A DNA stretch of 64,000 bases, taken from contig NZ_JBLXDO010000003.1 in NCBI RefSeq assembly GCF_048263965.1, forward strand, positions 124,001 through 188,000, in the 5' to 3' direction. This document shows positions 62,017 through 64,000 of this stretch, piece by piece. Every line of letters starts with the position of its first letter. Positions within the stretch are counted from its first letter, which is position 1. A program made the translations under genes and the position numbers. Under the pieces are notes generated by a model. It did not search any database. It was given only the letters and a program-made list of their open reading frames with translations, and was not told the DNA's origin. Source of the stretch: Ferrimonas sp048263965 (GTDB lineage Bacteria; Pseudomonadota; Gammaproteobacteria; Enterobacterales; Shewanellaceae).

Positions 62017-63050
62017 GACTGGGTCTCCTTGCTCTCCAGATACTGCTCGAAGGCTGGGCTGTAGTGCACCTTGAACTGGCCCTCGCTGCGCTCAATCAGC
62101 ATCACTGCCAAGCCACTCTTCTGTGCCAGGGCCAGGCCCTTGTCCACACCCATCACCATCATCGCTGTGGCCAGGCCATCGGCGGTCATGCAGGTATCGG
62201 TGATCACCGTCGCCGACACCACATGGTGATTCACCGGCCGGCCGGTAGTCGGATCGATGATGTGAGAGAACTGTTCACCGTCCTCCTCGAAGAAATTGCG
62301 GTAGTCTCCGGAGGTGGCCACCGCCTTGTTGCCGGGTTCAATCACATTGAACACGTCACGACCCATGGGGTCGGGTTGCTCGATGGCGATGCGCCAGGGC
62401 TGGTCTCCGGGCTTAACCCCTTTGACTCTGAGTTCTCCCCCCACCTCCACAAGGTAGTTGTGAATGCCACGGGACTCCAGCACCTCGGCGACCACATCCA
62501 CACCATAGCCTTTGGCGATGGCGGAAAGATCCACCTTGAGCTTGGACTCGGACTTAAACAACCAGCGCCCCTTCACGGAGAGCTTGTCGTCGCCCACTAC
62601 CCCCTTGATGCGGGCGATCTCCGCCTCGTCGGGGGCATGCTCAATGCGGCCGTCCGGACCAAACCCCCACAGGTTGACCAGGGGACCCACGGTCACATCC
62701 AGGGCACCACCGGTCATCTCGGTCAGGCGTTTGGCTTCCACCAGCACGGTGGCAAACTCCGCGCTGATCTCCATACCGCCCACCCGGTTCATGCGGTTGA
62801 AACGACTCACTTCGGAGTTACGCTTCCAGGTGGACATGGAGCGATTGACTTGACCCAGTCGCAGGTCGATTTCCCCCTGCAGCAGCAGCGGGTCATGATG
62901 GTCGGGACCGTCCACCCAACTGACGTGGTAGGTGGTGCCCATGGTATGGCCGGACACGGACTCCACCTGGGGAGCCTGGGTGCAGCCAGAGAGAACAATG
63001 GCCAGCCCGATAAGGGCCAGCCATACAGTTTTAGGGGCTCGATACAGCAT
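62013..63050 (-). CDS. apbE: FAD:protein FMN transferase ApbE (lipoprotein)
   Basis: Attaches FMN covalently to threonines of NqrB and NqrC. The 345-residue precursor has a lipobox LSGC (Cys23), the ApbE motifs HTMGTTYHVSW, GALDVTVGPLVNLWGFGP and KVDLSAIAKGYGVD, then NHHVVSATVITDTCMTADGLATAMMV with the catalytic metal-binding Thr/Asp region. ATG 63050 follows GAGAGG. Thirteen bases after nqrF; cotranscribed. Confidence 0.94.
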   Translation of the reverse strand: MLYRAPKTVWLALIGLAIVLSGCTQAPQVESVSGHTMGTTYHVSWVDGPDHHDPLLLQGEIDLRLGQVNRSMSTWKRNSEVSRFNRMNRVGGMEISAEFATVLVEAKRLTEMTGGALDVTVGPLVNLWGFGPDGRIEHAPDEAEIARIKGVVGDDKLSVKGRWLFKSESKLKVDLSAIAKGYGVDVVAEVLESRGIHNYLVEVGGELRVKGVKPGDQPWRIAIEQPDPMGRDVFNVIEPGNKAVATSGDYRNFFEEDGEQFSHIIDPTTGRPVNHHVVSATVITDTCMTADGLATAMMVMGVDKGLALAQKSGLAVMLIERSEGQFKVHYSPAFEQYLESKETQS

Positions 63051-63063
63051 GAAGCCTCTCAGG

Positions 63064-64000
63064 TTAGCCGCCGAAGTCATCCAGCAGGATGTTTTCGTCT
63101 TCCACACCCAGATCTTTGAGCATGTTGATCACCGCTGCGTTCATCACCGGTGGTCCACACATGTAGAACTCGCAATCTTCAGGTGCTTCGTGGTTTTTCA
63201 GATAGTTTTCCATCAGCACGTTGTGAATGAACCCGGTGTAACCTTCCCAGTTGTCCTCAGGCTGAGGATCAGACAGAGCCACGTGCCACTCGAAGTTCTC
63301 ATTCTCCGCCGCCAGGCCGTCAAAGTCCTCTACATAGAACATCTCTCGCTTGGAGCGGGCACCGTACCAGAAGCTGATCTTACGATCGGAACCCAGACGC
63401 TTCAACTGATCAAAGATGTGAGAACGCATGGGGGCCATACCTGCACCACCACCGATAAACACCATCTCGTTCTTGGTTTCTTTGGCAAAGAACTCACCGA
63501 ACGGACCGGAGATGGTCACCTTGTCACCGGGCTTGAGGCTCCAGATGTAGGAGGACATCTTGCCTGGGGGCAGAGTCAGGTTGTTTGGCGGAGGCGTGGC
63601 GATACGCACGTTCAGCATGATGATGCCCTCCTCCTCCGGATAGTTGGCCATGGAGTAGGCACGGATGGTCTCTTCATCCACCTTGGACTCCAGCTTGAAG
63701 AAGCCGAAGCGCTCCCAGTCGCTACGGTACTCGTCCGGAATATCGAAGTCCGCGTACTTCACATGGTGGGCAGGGGCTTCAATCTGGATGTAACCACCGG
63801 CACGGAAAGGCACAACCTCACCGGCGGGGATCTTCAGTTTAAGTTCCTTAATGAAAGTGGCCTGGTTATCGTTGGAGATAACCTCACACTCCCACTTCTT
63901 GATGCCGAACACCTCTTCGGGGAGTTCGATGTCCATGTCGCTCTTTACCGCCACCTGGCAGGCAAGACGACAACCCTCTTTGGCTTCGCGCTTGGAGATG
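63064..64000 (-). CDS. nqrF: Na+-NQR subunit F, NADH:quinone reductase (5' truncated by window edge)
   Basis: The NADH-oxidising subunit of the sodium pump. Visible are the last ~312 residues. First comes the end of the N-terminal [2Fe-2S] ferredoxin domain (GCRLACQVAVKSDMDIELPEE), then the FAD-binding domain with the flavin motif RAYSMANYP, then the NADH-binding domain (FIGGGAGMAPMRSHIFDQL) ending in EDENILLDDFGG. The frame is open to the window edge. Upstream nqrA-E are presumably beyond it. Confidence 0.96.
   Translation of the reverse strand, partial: ISKREAKEGCRLACQVAVKSDMDIELPEEVFGIKKWECEVISNDNQATFIKELKLKIPAGEVVPFRAGGYIQIEAPAHHVKYADFDIPDEYRSDWERFGFFKLESKVDEETIRAYSMANYPEEEGIIMLNVRIATPPPNNLTLPPGKMSSYIWSLKPGDKVTISGPFGEFFAKETKNEMVFIGGGAGMAPMRSHIFDQLKRLGSDRKISFWYGARSKREMFYVEDFDGLAAENENFEWHVALSDPQPEDNWEGYTGFIHNVLMENYLKNHEAPEDCEFYMCGPPVMNAAVINMLKDLGVEDENILLDDFGG

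Overview
The window is about 64 kb of a gammaproteobacterial chromosome. The protein set points to the Alteromonadales, nearest Shewanella and Ferrimonas: DUF3549, DUF3301, DUF3718, DUF2789 and DUF3192 families, a Na+-NQR operon, truC-yqcC-yqcA, and a csrB gene near syd-queF. Placement in Ferrimonas is an inference from base composition and gene repertoire. No tRNA, rRNA, insertion sequence, prophage or CRISPR array was found. Both ends cut through genes: proS on the left and nqrF on the right.

Layout. 0-4.4 kb: proS 3' end, an AcrR-type repressor, a patatin lipase and a CPA2 antiporter. 4.5-24.7 kb: one long minus-strand housekeeping block read rpsB-tsf-pyrH-frr-uppS-cdsA-dxr-rseP-bamA-skp-lpxD-fabZ-lpxA-lpxB-rnhB-dnaE-accA-tilS, covering translation, isoprenoid and phospholipid synthesis, outer-membrane assembly, lipid A and replication. 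25-29.3 kb: map-glnD-dapD on the plus strand. 29.5-45.4 kb: a mosaic of a glucose-type PTS transporter, yqcA-truC-yqcC, several DUF genes, the regulatory RNA csrB, an aldehyde dehydrogenase, a calcium-motif lipoprotein, syd, queF and trhP. 45.6-48.9 kb: a YfhL ferredoxin and ubiT/ubiUV, the oxygen-independent ubiquinone hydroxylation genes. 48.9-57.5 kb: proBA, a purine permease, the tandem micropeptide locus and two peptidases. 57.5-64 kb: an exported small protein, SOS-regulated dinB, a chemoreceptor, and nqrF-apbE-nqrM.

The most unusual item is at 52.9-53.8 kb. Three paralogous peptides of 29-31 residues lie in about 219-bp tandem units on the minus strand, each with its own Shine-Dalgarno site and a repeated structured leader. 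Every leader carries two small hairpins whose nine-nucleotide loops are, with small variations, CAAGGAACC, followed by an AGGAGA-type ribosome site that a conserved upstream TCTCC could mask. GGA-in-a-loop hairpins are how CsrA/RsmA recognises RNA. The same window encodes the CsrA-sequestering RNA CsrB at about 34.76-35.12 kb, with an upstream UvrY/GacA-like box. The working hypothesis is an undescribed peptide family under Csr control, or an mRNA that itself titrates CsrA. I do not recognise the peptides and see no dedicated modification or export enzyme beside them.

Other points of interest are a possible 46-codon gene between truC and yqcA, a putative FNR site in front of ubiUV, convergent genes whose 3' ends overlap, and two unexplained intergenic regions (53.8-54.3 kb and 61.6-61.73 kb).
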